A stretch of 64,000 nucleotides of DNA, from NCBI GenBank assembly GCA_900100095.1, contig FMTN01000015.1, forward strand, positions 45,886-109,885, read 5' to 3'. How positions within the stretch are numbered: position 1 is the stretch's first letter; each line of letters starts with the position of its first letter. The translations under genes and the position numbers were made by a program. This DNA comes from Lachnospiraceae bacterium C10. Its GTDB lineage: Bacteria; Bacillota; Clostridia; Lachnospirales; Lachnospiraceae. A model generated the notes under the pieces. It ran no database searches and had not been told where the DNA came from. It saw nothing but the letters and a program-made list of their open reading frames with translations. Below are positions 45,467 to 53,689 of this stretch, one piece after another.

Positions 45467-46638
45467 AGAAAAGTCCTGTCAACACCACCATTACCGGCAT
45501 AGCTCCTTCCGGTATTCGTAAATTTTTTGATATTGTTGCGGAGATGAAGGATGCAATTTCACTGGGTGTGGGTGAGCCGGATTTTGACACACCATGGAGA
45601 GTGAGAGATGAAGCCATCTACTCGCTGGAACAGGGAAGAACCTTTTACACAAGTAATTCCGGATTACTGGAATTAAAGGAAGCGATTGCAGGATATCTTG
45701 ACCGTAAATATGATTTGCATTATCATCCTAAGGATGAAATCATGGTAACGGTTGGTGGTTCTGAGGCAATTGACCTTGCCTTTCGTGCAATGCTTGAACC
45801 GGGAGACGAGGTGCTGATTCCGCAGCCTTCTTATGTATCCTATGTTCCTTGTGCAGTCCTTGCAGGCGGTGTTCCTGTTACCATCGATTTAAAAGAGGAA
45901 AATGAATTCCGTCTGACAGCTCAGGAACTTGAAGAGCATATTACAGACAAGACAAAGATTCTGGTTCTTCCTTTCCCGAACAATCCGACGGGAGCTATTA
46001 TGGAGAAGGAAGATCTCGATGCGATTGCGGATGTTATTTTACGTCATGATATTTATGTGATGACGGATGAGATCTATTCGGAGCTTACCTACGGTACAGA
46101 GCATGTATCCATTGCATCCCTTCCGGGAATGAAGGAGCGTACCGTATATATCAACGGTTTTTCCAAGGCATTTGCCATGACCGGATGGAGACTTGGCTAT
46201 GCCTGTGCACCGCAGGAGATTCTTGAGCAGATGCTTAAGATTCATCAGTTTGCGATCATGTGTGCTCCGACGACCAGCCAGTATGCAGGCGTTGAGGCAG
46301 TCAAGCACTGTGATAAGGAAGTGGCAGCCATGCGTGAGGAGTACGATGGCAGACGCCGTTATCTCCTTGAGAGACTTAGAGGAATGGGACTGACCTGTTT
46401 TGAGCCTTACGGCGCCTTTTATATGTTCCCTTCCATTAAGGAATTCGGCATGACATCGGAGGAGTTCGCAACGCGTCTTCTTGAGAGCAAGAAGGTGGCG
46501 ATTGTTCCGGGAACAGCCTTTGGGGCATGTGGAGAGGGATTCCTTCGAATTTCCTATGCATACTCCCTGGAAAGTCTTAAGGTTGCATTGGATCGAATCG
46601 AAGAGTTCGTAACAGAGCTTCGGGAAAAGAAGCAGTAA
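45463..46638 (+). CDS. PLP-dependent aminotransferase, class I
   Basis: 391 residues of the aspartate-type fold I family. PLP Lys in GFSKAFAMTGWRLGY (about residue 234), PFPNNPTGA, TDEIYSEL and a C-terminal Arg in FLRISYA. The N-terminal GIAPSGIRKFF and SLGVGEPDFDTP place it with the Firmicutes AspC/PatA-like group; the amino acid substrate is not decided. Co-translated with the Lrp regulator. Confidence 0.93.
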   Translation: MKKSPVNTTITGIAPSGIRKFFDIVAEMKDAISLGVGEPDFDTPWRVRDEAIYSLEQGRTFYTSNSGLLELKEAIAGYLDRKYDLHYHPKDEIMVTVGGSEAIDLAFRAMLEPGDEVLIPQPSYVSYVPCAVLAGGVPVTIDLKEENEFRLTAQELEEHITDKTKILVLPFPNNPTGAIMEKEDLDAIADVILRHDIYVMTDEIYSELTYGTEHVSIASLPGMKERTVYINGFSKAFAMTGWRLGYACAPQEILEQMLKIHQFAIMCAPTTSQYAGVEAVKHCDKEVAAMREEYDGRRRYLLERLRGMGLTCFEPYGAFYMFPSIKEFGMTSEEFATRLLESKKVAIVPGTAFGACGEGFLRISYAYSLESLKVALDRIEEFVTELREKKQ

Positions 46639-46647
46639 GAAATAGGG

Positions 46648-46673
46648 GGCTGCGGCTTGAGCTGCAGCCTTTT
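46648..46673 (+). terminator. Probable terminator after the aminotransferase gene
   Basis: GGCTGCGGCT, TG, AGCTGCAGCC (one G-U pair) followed by TTTTCGT. Confidence 0.6.
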
Positions 46674-46690
46674 CGTATGAGAAGAGAATT

Positions 46691-47215
46691 ATGGCATTAA
46701 ATATTGTATTATTAGAGCCGGAGATTCCGGCAAATACCGGTAACATCGGTCGTACCTGTGTGGCGACTGGAACAAGATTGCATTTGATTGATCCCCTTGG
46801 ATTCAAATTGAATGATAAAATGTTAAAGCGTGCCGGTATGGATTACTGGAGTCAGCTGGATGTGACAAGATACGATGACTGGGAGGATTTTTTAGAGCGA
46901 AATCCCGGAGCGCATCTGCACTATTTTACAACAAAGGCACGTTATGCTCATACACAGGTGAGCTACGAAGAGGATGCCTACCTTGTATTTGGAAAAGAAA
47001 GCGCAGGAATTCCGGAAGAAATTCTGGCAAAAGATCCGGATCGATGTGTCCGCATTCCGATGATCGGGGAGACAAGATCTCTGAATCTGGGAAATTCTGT
47101 GGCCATCGGATTGTATGAAGCCCTTCGGCAGAACGATTTTGAAGGAATGAAGATGAGAGGACAGCTGCATCATTTGAAATGGTCGGCTGATGTAATGGAG
47201 AATACAAAGGATTAA
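46691..47215 (+). CDS. trmL: tRNA (cytidine/uridine-34-2'-O)-methyltransferase TrmL
   Basis: 174 residues of the SPOUT class: NIVLLEPEIPANTGNIGRTC at the start, FGKESAGIPEE, IPMIGETRSLNLGNSVAIGLYEA at the cofactor knot. It methylates the wobble nucleotide of tRNA-Leu isoacceptors. The ECF ATPase gene follows by three bases. Confidence 0.93.
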   Translation: MALNIVLLEPEIPANTGNIGRTCVATGTRLHLIDPLGFKLNDKMLKRAGMDYWSQLDVTRYDDWEDFLERNPGAHLHYFTTKARYAHTQVSYEEDAYLVFGKESAGIPEEILAKDPDRCVRIPMIGETRSLNLGNSVAIGLYEALRQNDFEGMKMRGQLHHLKWSADVMENTKD

Positions 47216-47218
47216 TTC

Positions 47219-48064
47219 ATGGGAATCATTGAAGCAAAAGATTTAGTACATGAATATTACCGTCGCGACGAGGAAGGTAATGTGGAGTCGATTGAGACTG
47301 CGGTCAACCATGTGAATTTGACGGTGGAACCGGGTCAGTTTATATCCATTTTAGGACATAACGGATCGGGTAAGTCAACTTTGGCGAAGCATATCAATGC
47401 TCTGCTTCTTCCGACGGAGGGAAGCCTTTGGGTAGATGGCAAGGATACATCCGTTCATGCCAACGAATTGCCGATTCGTAAGACGGCAGGGATGGTATTC
47501 CAGAATCCGGATAACCAGATTATTGCATCCGTCGTGGAAGAGGATGTGGGATTCGGTCCGGAAAATATCGGAATTGAGACGGATGAGATCTGGCGCAGGG
47601 TAGAGAAGGCTCTTACTGCTGTTGGAATGTGGGAATACCGCAGTCATTCTCCGAACCGACTGTCAGGAGGACAGAAGCAGCGTGTCGCCATTGCAGGCGT
47701 TATGGCGATGGAGCCCAAGTGCATCATTTTGGATGAGCCGACGGCTATGCTTGACCCGGACGGACGAAAGGAAGTCATCGAAACTGTCCATGAATTGAAC
47801 CGGAAGAAGGGCGTGACGGTTATTCTGATTACGCACTACATGGAAGAGGTGGTAGACAGCGATTATGTCTACGTTATGGAAAAGGGTTCGGTGGTTATGA
47901 AAGGCAAGCCGCGGGAAATTTTTTCTCAGGTGGAGGCATTGAAGCAGTACCGGCTGGATGTGCCGCAGGTAACGCTTTTGGCTCATGAACTAAGACAGGC
48001 GGGAATGGATATTCCGGAGGGAATTCTGACCCGTGAAGAACTATTGGAGGCTTTATGTCACTGA
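47219..48064 (+). CDS. ecfA1: Energy-coupling factor transporter ATPase EcfA1
   Basis: 281 residues. Walker A GHNGSGKST, signature LSGGQKQRVAIAG, Walker B CIILDEPTAMLDP, H-loop ITHYMEEV. It forms the heterodimeric motor of ECF vitamin/metal importers with EcfA2. The gene overlaps ecfA2 by ten bases. Confidence 0.95.
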   Translation: MGIIEAKDLVHEYYRRDEEGNVESIETAVNHVNLTVEPGQFISILGHNGSGKSTLAKHINALLLPTEGSLWVDGKDTSVHANELPIRKTAGMVFQNPDNQIIASVVEEDVGFGPENIGIETDEIWRRVEKALTAVGMWEYRSHSPNRLSGGQKQRVAIAGVMAMEPKCIILDEPTAMLDPDGRKEVIETVHELNRKKGVTVILITHYMEEVVDSDYVYVMEKGSVVMKGKPREIFSQVEALKQYRLDVPQVTLLAHELRQAGMDIPEGILTREELLEALCH

Positions 48065-48906
48065 TTCTGGATCATGTATCCTATACCTACAGTGTCGGTA
48101 GCGGATACGAAGTGAATGCATTAAACGATGTGAATCTGAAAATTGACGATGGAGAATTCATCGGTATCATCGGGCATACCGGTTCCGGCAAGTCTACCCT
48201 TGTCCAGCATCTGAATGGATTGATCCGTGCCACTTCGGGCACGATCTATTACAACGGGGCGGATATCTATGACAAGGACTATGACCGTAAGGAACTTCGG
48301 ACGCAGGTGGGAATGGTCTTTCAGTATCCGGAGCATCAGCTTTTTGAAACCACCGTTTTTGAAGATGTCAAGTACGGACCGAAGAATCAGGGGCTGGATG
48401 ACAAGCAGGCAACTCTTCGTGCCTACGAAGCTCTTCAGAAGGTAAAATTTCCGGAAGAAAATTACGATGCATCCCCATTTGAATTATCCGGTGGACAAAA
48501 GCGTAGAGCGGCAATTGCCGGAGTGATTGCGATGAAACCGGCGGTTCTGATTCTTGATGAGCCGACAGCCGGTCTTGATCCGAAGGGAAGAGACGAGATT
48601 CTTGATCTGATCAAAGAGATGCATGAAAAGAGTAAGATCACCATCATCCTTGTATCTCACAGTATGGAGGATGTGGCCAATTATGTGGATCGTATCATCG
48701 TGATGGAAAAGGGAGCCCCTCTGCTGGACGGATCGCCGCGAGAGGTTTTTGCCCATGATAAACAGCTTGAAAAAATCGGTCTTGCAGTACCACAGGTGAC
48801 CTATCTGATGCATGACCTGGCAGCAAAAGGGTATGCCGTCGATCCGGATGTAACAACGGTAGAAGAAGCAAAGCAGGAGATCCTGCGTGTGTTTGGTAAC
48901 AGGTAA
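48055..48906 (+). CDS. ecfA2: Energy-coupling factor transporter ATPase EcfA2
   Basis: 283 residues. Walker A GHTGSGKST, signature LSGGQKRRAAIAG, Walker B VLILDEPTAGLDP, H-loop VSHSMEDV. The YPEHQLF Q-loop is typical of the A2 subunit. It pairs with EcfA1 and EcfT; separate substrate-binding S subunits would be encoded elsewhere. Confidence 0.95.
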   Translation: MSLILDHVSYTYSVGSGYEVNALNDVNLKIDDGEFIGIIGHTGSGKSTLVQHLNGLIRATSGTIYYNGADIYDKDYDRKELRTQVGMVFQYPEHQLFETTVFEDVKYGPKNQGLDDKQATLRAYEALQKVKFPEENYDASPFELSGGQKRRAAIAGVIAMKPAVLILDEPTAGLDPKGRDEILDLIKEMHEKSKITIILVSHSMEDVANYVDRIIVMEKGAPLLDGSPREVFAHDKQLEKIGLAVPQVTYLMHDLAAKGYAVDPDVTTVEEAKQEILRVFGNR

Positions 48907-48915
48907 GGAAGGCAA

Positions 48916-49716
48916 ATGTTAAAGGATATTACGTTAGGACAATACTATCCGGTGAACTCGGTGATCCATCGGCTCGATCCGAGAGTGAAACTTTTGGGGA
49001 CATTGGTATATATTATCTGTCTTTTTGTTGCGGATCATGTGGCAGGCTTTATTTTTATGACAGCGGTTCTTGCGGCTGTAATTCTGTTGAGCAAGGTGCC
49101 GTTTTCCTATATGGTACGTGGCCTGAAAGCCATTGTGATGCTGTTGGTGATAGCAGCGGCCTTTAACCTTTTTCTGACGCCCGGTGAGGCTGCCGTAACT
49201 CTCTGGAAAATCAGTATCACCTGGGCTGGAATCCGTTCAGCCCTCTTGATGGTTTTTCGTATGACGTATCTGATCATCGGTACCAGTATCATGACGCTTA
49301 CCACCACGCCGAACCAGTTGACGGATGGTCTGGAAAAGAGCCTTGGGGTGTTAAATCTTGTGCATGTTCCGGTGCATGAAATCGCTATGATGATGTCAAT
49401 CGCCCTTCGCTTCATTCCGATTCTGATCGAAGAGACCGATAAGATAATGAAGGCGCAGATGGCAAGAGGAGCGGACTTTGAGAAAAAGGGTCTTGTGAAC
49501 AAGGCAAAGGCCATGGTGCCGCTTCTGGTTCCTTTGTTTGTGTCCGCTTTCCGTCGGGCCAATGACCTGGCACTTGCGATGGAAGCCCGTTGTTATCACG
49601 GCGGTGCAGGCAGAACGAAGATGAAGCCGCTGCACTATCAGAAGAGAGATGCTGTAGCCTATATCCTGCTGGCAGTGGTTATGATTGTAAGCATTGCAAT
49701 TGCAGTTGTATGGTAA
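48916..49716 (+). CDS. ecfT: Energy-coupling factor transporter transmembrane protein EcfT
   Basis: 266 residues: about five membrane segments and the two coupling-helix motifs, ARGADFEKKG near residue 186 and EARCYHGG near 225, that contact the ATPases. AAGGAAGG precedes the ATG. It completes the ECF core module. Confidence 0.95.
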   Translation: MLKDITLGQYYPVNSVIHRLDPRVKLLGTLVYIICLFVADHVAGFIFMTAVLAAVILLSKVPFSYMVRGLKAIVMLLVIAAAFNLFLTPGEAAVTLWKISITWAGIRSALLMVFRMTYLIIGTSIMTLTTTPNQLTDGLEKSLGVLNLVHVPVHEIAMMMSIALRFIPILIEETDKIMKAQMARGADFEKKGLVNKAKAMVPLLVPLFVSAFRRANDLALAMEARCYHGGAGRTKMKPLHYQKRDAVAYILLAVVMIVSIAIAVVW

Positions 49717-49751
49717 TTAAAAGAAGAGTAGAGAAGAATAACAAAGAAAGG

Positions 49752-49780
49752 AAGGCTTTGCGTTGAGCGAAGCCTTTTTT
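49752..49780 (+). terminator. Intrinsic terminator between ecfT and truA
   Basis: AAGGCTTTGC, loop GTTGA, GCGAAGCCTT (one G-U pair), then TTTT. It ends only six bases before the truA start codon. Confidence 0.85.
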
Positions 49781-49786
49781 GGAAAT

Positions 49787-50521
49787 ATGCGAGTAAAATT
49801 AGTTGTAGCATACGATGGAACCGGGTACTGTGGATGGCAGGTTCAGCCGAATGGAAATACCGTGCAGGAAGAATTGAATAAGGCTCTTTCGAATCTGTTT
49901 CACACGCCCATTCAGACCCTTGGGGCGAGCCGGACGGATTCCGGTGTACATGCAAAGGGGAATGTTGCCGTATTCGATGTGGATAGCCGGATGCCGGCAG
50001 AGAAGATTTCCTATGCACTGAATCAGCGACTTCCGGATGATATTGTTATTCAGGAGTCCCTTGAAGTGCCACAGGATTTTCATCCAAGGTATCAGAAGAC
50101 CCGCAAGGTCTATGAATATAAAATATTAAACCGCAGATTTCCGGATCCGATTCTGGCTCGATACACCTACTTTTATCATCATGCTCTGGATGCGGACAGG
50201 ATGCATTGCGCGGCGCAGGCGCTGGTGGGAACCCACGATTTTACAAGTTTTGCATCCATTCATTCCCAGACGGATTCTTTTGTCAGAACGATTTATCAGA
50301 TCTCTGTTACAAGGGATGAACAGGATGTGATCACCATCCATGTGGAAGGAGACGGATTTTTGTACAACCAGATCCGTATCATCGCAGGAAGCCTGATTAA
50401 GGTAGGCGCAGGTCTGGAGCCGGAGACGATGATCGGGGATGCGTTGGAGGCAAAGGACCGGCAGTGCTCCGGTCCCACAGCGCCGCCGGAAGGATTGATC
50501 CTTCTCCGGATTGATTACTAG
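49787..50521 (+). CDS. truA: tRNA pseudouridine synthase A
   Basis: 244 residues; the catalytic Asp is in GASRTDSGVHAKGN. It isomerises uridines 38-40 of tRNA anticodon arms. The start at ATG 49787 gives the normal family N-terminus (MRVKLVVAYDGTGYCGWQVQ); the TTG at 49763 lies inside the terminator stem. The only ribosome site is a weak GGAAA right after the U-run, so expression probably relies on terminator read-through. Confidence 0.92.
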   Translation: MRVKLVVAYDGTGYCGWQVQPNGNTVQEELNKALSNLFHTPIQTLGASRTDSGVHAKGNVAVFDVDSRMPAEKISYALNQRLPDDIVIQESLEVPQDFHPRYQKTRKVYEYKILNRRFPDPILARYTYFYHHALDADRMHCAAQALVGTHDFTSFASIHSQTDSFVRTIYQISVTRDEQDVITIHVEGDGFLYNQIRIIAGSLIKVGAGLEPETMIGDALEAKDRQCSGPTAPPEGLILLRIDY

Positions 50522-50538
50522 AAATCAGCAAAAATGCA

Positions 50539-50567
50539 TTGACACACCAGGGTGCGTAGTCTATAAT
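50539..50567 (+). promoter_or_regulatory. Consensus promoter of the rplM-rpsI operon
   Basis: Perfect TTGACA, a 17-base spacer and perfect TATAAT, fitting strong growth-linked expression of ribosomal protein genes. Confidence 0.93.
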
Positions 50568-50580
50568 TGTAGAGCTGATA

Positions 50581-50628
50581 TAGTTTAGAAGCAGAATTTC
50601 ATTAAGCCCCGAGATCCTGCTTAAACTA
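50581..50628 (+). promoter_or_regulatory. L13-type leader RNA in the rplM 5' UTR
   Basis: TAGTTTAGAAGCAG pairs with CTGCTTAAACTA (two-base bulge), capping a loop with AAGCCCCGAGAT. It lies between the promoter and rplM in an untranslated leader of about 130 bases. Ribosomal protein L13 leaders with this kind of structure are known in Firmicutes and are thought to mediate autoregulation; assignment here rests on place and fold only. Confidence 0.6.
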
Positions 50629-50707
50629 ATAAAACGCGTGACAAGCTATCGTCCGGACATTACGGTAGTAGAGTCGCAAGTGATTAGTATTTTTAGGAGG
50701 AAATTCA

Positions 50708-51139
50708 ATGAACACCACATTTATGCCTAATCCACAGAACGTGGACCGCAAATGGTATGTTGTAGATGCAGAGGGTATGACACTTGGTCGCCTTGCATCT
50801 GAGGTAGCTAAGGTTCTTCGTGGTAAGAACAAGCCAATCTTCACTCCTCATGAGGACTGCGGTGATTTCGTTATCGTAGTTAACGCTGAGAAGATTAAGG
50901 TAACTGGTAAGAAGCTTGATCAGAAGATTTACTATCACCATTCTGATTATGTTGGCGGTATGAAGGAAGCTAGCCTTCGTGAGATGATCGCTAAGCACCC
51001 AGACCGTGTAATCGAGCTTGCTGTTAAGGGAATGCTTCCAAAGGGACCTCTTGGACGTCAGATGTACAAGAAGTTATTTGTTTACGCAGGACCAGAGCAT
51101 AAGCATGAAGCTCAGAAGCCTGAGACTCTTACTTTTTAA
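50708..51139 (+). CDS. rplM: 50S ribosomal protein L13
   Basis: 143 residues of normal length, with typical [15 protein letters not shown] and [16 protein letters not shown] segments. Preceded by AGGAGG. Codon use is strongly biased, as expected of a highly expressed gene. Confidence 0.98.
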   Translation: MNTTFMPNPQNVDRKWYVVDAEGMTLGRLASEVAKVLRGKNKPIFTPHEDCGDFVIVVNAEKIKVTGKKLDQKIYYHHSDYVGGMKEASLREMIAKHPDRVIELAVKGMLPKGPLGRQMYKKLFVYAGPEHKHEAQKPETLTF

Positions 51140-51159
51140 TCGTATAGGAGGAAAATAAA

Positions 51160-51552
51160 TTGGCTAATAACAGATATTACGGAACAGGTAGAAGAAAATC
51201 TTCTGTTGCTAGAGTATACCTTACACCAGGTACTGGTAAGATCACCATCAACAAGCGTGACATTGATGACTTCTTTGGTCTTGAGACATTAAAGGTTGTT
51301 GTTCGTCAGCCATTAAATGAGACGAGCACTGTTGACAAGTTCGACGTTTCAGTTAATGTTAAGGGCGGCGGAATGACAGGTCAGGCTGGCGCTATCCGTC
51401 ACGGTATCGCACGTGCCCTCGTTGAGGCAGACGCTGAGTACCGTCCGGCTCTTAAGGCTGCTGGATTCCTTACACGTGATCCTCGTATGAAGGAGCGTAA
51501 GAAGCCAGGTCTTAAGAAGGCTCGTAGAGCTCCACAGTTCTCAAAGAGATAA
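51160..51552 (+). CDS. rpsI: 30S ribosomal protein S9
   Basis: 130 residues from a TTG start placed eight bases after AGGAGG; the family N-terminus ([19 protein letters not shown]) and C-terminus ([12 protein letters not shown]) are intact. The last five codons and stop form the 17-bp core that recurs at 58954: an integrative element has used this gene end as its target and rebuilt it. Confidence 0.97.
   Translation: MANNRYYGTGRRKSSVARVYLTPGTGKITINKRDIDDFFGLETLKVVVRQPLNETSTVDKFDVSVNVKGGGMTGQAGAIRHGIARALVEADAEYRPALKAAGFLTRDPRMKERKKPGLKKARRAPQFSKR
51536..51552. other. Left attachment core (rpsI end)
   Basis: AGTTCTCAAAGAGATAA, coding for the last residues and stop codon of S9. The identical 17 bases stand at 58954-58970, and similar sequence continues for a few bases (TCTTTCG here, CTTTCG there). 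Confidence 0.8.
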
Positions 51553-51578
51553 TCTTTCGAGATTTAAAAAGAATTTAC

Positions 51579-51616
51579 AAACCTCAGAGACTCAGTGTTT
51601 CTGGGGTTTTTCTTTT
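51579..51616 (+). terminator. Terminator now serving rplM-rpsI
   Basis: AAACCTCAGA, loop, TCTGGGGTTT (one G-U pair) followed by TTCTTTT. It lies inside the element, so it is a replacement supplied by the insertion; the probable original terminator is at 59010. Confidence 0.85.
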
Positions 51617-51663
51617 ATCTATAATTGTATTCAGTTGTGGTGAAACGCAGAAAATTTTGTACC

Positions 51664-51694
51664 GTAAACAGCGAGTAAACAGCAGGTAGACAGC
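51664..51694. repeat. Integrase arm-type repeats, left end
   Basis: Three direct repeats at exact 11-bp steps: GTAAACAGC (51664), GTAAACAGC (51675) and GTAGACAGC (51686). They lie just outside the 3' end of the integrase gene. The matching pair is at 58887-58906. Confidence 0.75.
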
Positions 51695-51708
51695 AAAATT
51701 ATCAAGTC

Positions 51709-52380
51709 TTAGATTTTATTTATTGCTTCTACCAGAGACTGGATATCAAGGTGTGTGTACACTTTCTCTGTCAGAGACATTGCTCCGGAGTGTCCTACGA
51801 TTTTCTTGATCATTGTAGGATCCACATGAGCTTCCGCCAGCATTGATATGCAGGTGTGCCTAGTATCATGAGGATTGTGCTCCATCCCAAGGTTTTCTAT
51901 TAGTGGTGTCCAGTAGCTGTCTTTATAGTTCCTGTAGGTGAATTTTTTGTTGTCATCTGTGTGAAGAAGGTACTCACAATCAGAGGATTCATACCAGGCT
52001 TTGTAGAATGGGAGAACCTTATCTGCTATAGGAACCTTTCTGATACCATTTTCAGTTTTACTTAGTATCACATCGAAATACTGTTCTTCGAGATGCACAT
52101 TATTCTTTTCCAAATCCAGTAGTTCAGATATTCTACAGCCGTTATAAATCAGCATCAGTACTGTCTGGTAGAACGGATCATCCTTAAGTTCCCATAACCT
52201 GTCAATCTCAGCTTTTGAAAAGATATCTCTCTCAACCTTGTTTGGATTCTTGTCCTTATACTTGAGGATATCTACAAATTCGGAATAGTCCTTGTTACAG
52301 ATATCGTTCTTAAGAGCGTAATCGTAAAGCTGATTGAAAAGGAATTTCGTTAGATACAGGTCTGCAGAGTGAGGAACCAA
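51709..52380 (-). pseudogene. Tyrosine recombinase (integrase), N-terminus deleted
   Basis: About 223 residues of the C-terminal catalytic part and end of the core-binding domain. All catalytic residues are visible: Arg in NGCRISELL, Lys in SKTENGIRKV, HDTRHT, GHSG and the Tyr in VYTHLD. The arm-binding domain and the start are missing: the frame begins at a TTG without ribosome site, directly against the AAA fragment on the other strand. It lies next to the rpsI attachment core with its arm-type repeats, so it is the remnant of the element's own integrase. Confidence 0.88.
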
Positions 52381-53141
52381 TAAACATCATATATCAGACA
52401 GCAGAAGATGGACTGGCTGATACGGTAAAGCCAAGACTTGAAGGTGCCGGGGCTGACTGCTCCAAAATCCATGTGATAGATGAGAGTGATAAATCGCTAT
52501 CAATGGTAGATGAGAGAGTTGAACAGGCAATCATAAGGACTGGAGCAAAACTCTTGATTCTGGATCCACTACAGGCATATCTCGGAGGCGGAATGGATAT
52601 GAATAGAGCTAACGAAGCAAGAGATATGACTAAGAAGCTGGGAGCTCTGGCGGAGAAGTACAAATGTGCAATCATCCTAATCGGACACATGAACAAAGCT
52701 TCCGGAAACAAGGCAGCTTATCGAGGGATGGGATCAATTGACTTCTACGCAGTAGCAAGAAGTGTCCTGCTGGTAGGAAGGATAGAAGGAGAACCGGAAC
52801 TAAGGGCAATAGTCCAAATAAAGAACAACTTAGCAGCATTTGGACATTCAAAGGCTTTCAGATTATCAGAAAAGGGATTCGAGTGGATTGGAGATTATGA
52901 AATAACCGCAGACGAAGTTCTCGGAGGAATTGCACCGAAAGCGAATAAGCAGGAAAAGGCGATAGCTCTTCTGAGAGAATTGGCTGAAGACCATAATATG
53001 ATCCCAAGTAACGAGGCAGTAGAACTGGCTAAAGAAGAGGATATATCAAAAAGAACTCTGGAGATAGCCAAAAATGAACTTGGGATAAAAGCCAGGAGAA
53101 TCAACAATACCTGGTACTGGATATTGAAAGAGAACGAATGA
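52371..53141 (+). pseudogene. RepA-like AAA ATPase, N-terminus with Walker A deleted
   Basis: About 255 residues remain of a RecA-fold ATPase of the AAA_25/RepA type found in integrative elements and plasmids. The readable part starts at INIIYQTAEDGLADT, keeps Walker B (LLILDPLQAYLG) and the GHMNKASG motif, and ends with a winged-helix-like domain. The Walker A region is missing because the frame runs straight into the oppositely oriented integrase fragment at about 52371-52383. A GTG at 52473 is the first possible start. Probably non-functional. Confidence 0.82.
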
Positions 53142-53150
53142 TAATCAAGA

Positions 53151-53230
53151 CCGCAACAATGTAAGGTATCTGAAGTTACACTCTTAAGATTGCAAGGTTG
53201 TAAAAAGATAAAGACACTGCATTGTTGCGG
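53151..53230. repeat. 11-bp inverted repeat between the AAA remnant and the small gene
   Basis: CCGCAACAATG (53151-53161) and CATTGTTGCGG (53220-53230), perfect, with 58 bases between them. It might be a replication or regulatory site of the element, or a long-range RNA stem overlapping the leader of the 53249 gene. Confidence 0.5.
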
Positions 53231-53248
53231 ACTAGAAGAAAGGGACGA

Positions 53249-53482
53249 ATGAAAAACGTACAGATATCACAAGAATTATTTATAAGGCTGGTACGATTAC
53301 TGGTCTTTGAGTTTGACGAAGATACTAATCTGATCAAAAAAGAACTTGAAGACAAGATGGAAAAACTAGTGAGGCATGAAATCTATTCAAAGTTCAAGAC
53401 AGCACCCACAGAAGAGGAGAGGGAAAAAGCTCGTCAGGACTACCTCGATATGGTGGGAATGCACAGGGATTTTAGATGGTGA
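53249..53482 (+). CDS. Small conserved protein of integrative elements
   Basis: 77 residues, charged and helical, with the middle TAPTEEEREKARQDYLD and the end HRDFRW. I recognise this as the small protein, often mis-named complexin-like, that accompanies AAA and relaxase genes in Clostridia elements; its function is unknown. AAGGGACG precedes the ATG. Confidence 0.75.
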   Translation: MKNVQISQELFIRLVRLLVFEFDEDTNLIKKELEDKMEKLVRHEIYSKFKTAPTEEEREKARQDYLDMVGMHRDFRW

Positions 53483-53503
53483 TTTCCCTTGATGGTTTGA
53501 ACG

Positions 53504-53640
53504 GGAGCGTGACACGCTCCGGTAATAATCAGCCAAGGAATGAATGGTTTGGCAGGCGAGCGGAGCGAGCTTCCCCATAACGTGTCGTTATGGGTAACCC
53601 CCTATGGATAATGACATTACACATCATTATCCGGGGGCTC
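53504..53640. other. Hairpin-rich region upstream of mob, candidate oriT
   Basis: Three perfect hairpins: GGAGCGTG/CACGCTCC (53504-53520), CCCATAACG/CGTTATGGG with loop TGT (53574-53594), and GGATAATGA/TCATTATCC (53606-53632) extended by CCCCC/GGGGG. MobV relaxases nick at hairpins just upstream of their own gene, so the last structure, with loop CATTACACA, is the best oriT candidate. Confidence 0.5.
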
Positions 53641-53689
53641 TCCGAGGGGCCTGCCGGCGGCAAAAAAATATTACGAAAGGAGTTTGTTT

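Noticed and set aside
51664..51694. Short CRISPR array
   Set aside because: Units are 9 bp at 11-bp steps with no spacers and no cas genes; phased integrase sites explain them.
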